DNA from: an uncultured Pseudomonadota bacterium
GTDB lineage: Bacteria; Desulfobacterota_B; Binatia; UBA9968
DNA: 6,006 bases
NCBI GenBank assembly: GCA_946478635.1
Contig: CAMLCX010000320.1
Coordinates: 1-6,006 of the forward strand
Reading direction: 5' to 3'
In this document: in pieces, positions 5,692 through 6,006 of the stretch
How the letters are laid out: every line of letters starts with the position of its first letter
Numbering within the stretch: position 1 is the stretch's first letter
Notes under the pieces: generated by a model
What the model was told of the DNA's origin: nothing
The model's input: only the letters and a program-made list of their open reading frames with translations
The model's database searches: none
Translations under genes and position numbers: made by a program

Positions 5692-6006
5692 TTATTCGCC
5701 CTTGGCCGGAGTAAATTGCATTTTGGTCAGAAAATTCTTCTCGCCCTTGGTGACATATTCAACGGACGCGGAGGAGCCTAATCCCACGTCAGACATTTTC
5801 ACCTTTGATTCCTTGATCTCTGTCGCCTTAGTTTTCGTGTTGAAATCCAAGGTCACCAATTTACCTTCTTTTGTGACGACGATCATGTAGTTCTTTTCGG
5901 TGTCCAGCAGGCCGATGTCCCCGGAAACTTTCTCAGCCTTGGCTTTTGCCGGCTCGGCGGATTTCTTCTCTTCAGCCTTTTTTTCTTGTTTCTCTTGGGC
6001 GGTAAC
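5692..6006 (-). CDS. Partial gene for a small probably exported beta-rich protein (N terminus outside window)
   Basis: The minus-strand frame is open from the window edge to a stop at 5692-5694, giving the last 104 residues of a longer protein. The visible part starts with V-T-A-Q followed by a Lys/Glu/Ala-rich linker (about residues 4-26). A compact domain follows with short beta-like stretches: GDIGLLDTEKNYMIVVT (29-45), GKLVTLDFN (48-56), a middle part TKTKATEIKESKVKMSDVGLG, then SASVEYVT and NFLTKMQFTPA. This layout resembles small secreted OB-like or DUF5666-like beta proteins, in which two strands are followed by a 'dv-x-x-G-s-x-v-x-v-x-y' segment; that likeness is by pattern only. The internal Met at 5886 is inside the domain and is not a sensible start. 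A signal peptide upstream of the linker is likely but not visible. Confidence 0.75.
   Translation of the reverse strand, partial: VTAQEKQEKKAEEKKSAEPAKAKAEKVSGDIGLLDTEKNYMIVVTKEGKLVTLDFNTKTKATEIKESKVKMSDVGLGSSASVEYVTKGEKNFLTKMQFTPAKGE

Noticed and set aside
5633..5890. Plus-strand frame of 85 codons starting in the terminator hairpin
   Set aside because: It overlaps the terminator and is antisense to the minus-strand gene, which has better composition and its own terminator.

Overview
The window looks like a chromosomal piece of an uncultivated Gram-negative bacterium. The support is a sigma-54 type regulator, a matching -24/-12 promoter, and two periplasmic TctC-like binding proteins with signal peptides. 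The TctC subtype (GNP-x-x-VQNMPGAG core) and the short intergenic repeat near the left end resemble what is seen in environmental Desulfobacterota/Binatota/Rokubacteria-type genomes. That placement is an inference from memory, not a search result. Base composition is moderate in the genes and AT-rich just upstream of the regulator.

Layout: (1) Positions 1-585 hold no convincing gene, only a short repeat-like segment (48-87) and a possible sigma-70 promoter (530-558). (2) 586-1947 (+) encodes a sigma-54 enhancer-binding protein of the NtrC type. Its ATPase and Fis-type helix-turn-helix are intact, but its receiver domain has lost the phosphorylatable Asp, the acidic pair and the Lys. (3) A 270-base regulatory gap holds a hairpin overlapping the regulator's stop codon, a dyad that could be an upstream activator site, and a good sigma-54 promoter (2177-2192) with exact GG-N10-GC spacing. 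(4) 2218-2643 (+) is a 141-residue protein of unknown function, starting about 15 bases after the predicted transcription start. (5) 2793-3200 (+) is a small receiver-like protein, also without the phospho-acceptor Asp. (6) 3358-4404 and 4442-5482 (+) are tandem paralogous TctC-type periplasmic solute-binding proteins, 37 bases apart, each with a strong ribosome binding site. No TctA or TctB membrane partner is visible. (7) A strong bidirectional terminator (5625-5665) separates them from a convergent minus-strand gene, 5692 to beyond 6006, probably a small exported beta-rich protein cut by the window edge.

The most interesting reading is a compact, probably phosphorylation-independent sigma-54 circuit: an activator with a dead receiver, a sigma-54 promoter immediately downstream, a conserved-looking small protein under that promoter, and a second dead receiver-like protein after it. 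The tandem binding proteins may be a separate unit. No histidine kinase, RNA gene, CRISPR array or complete insertion sequence is visible.
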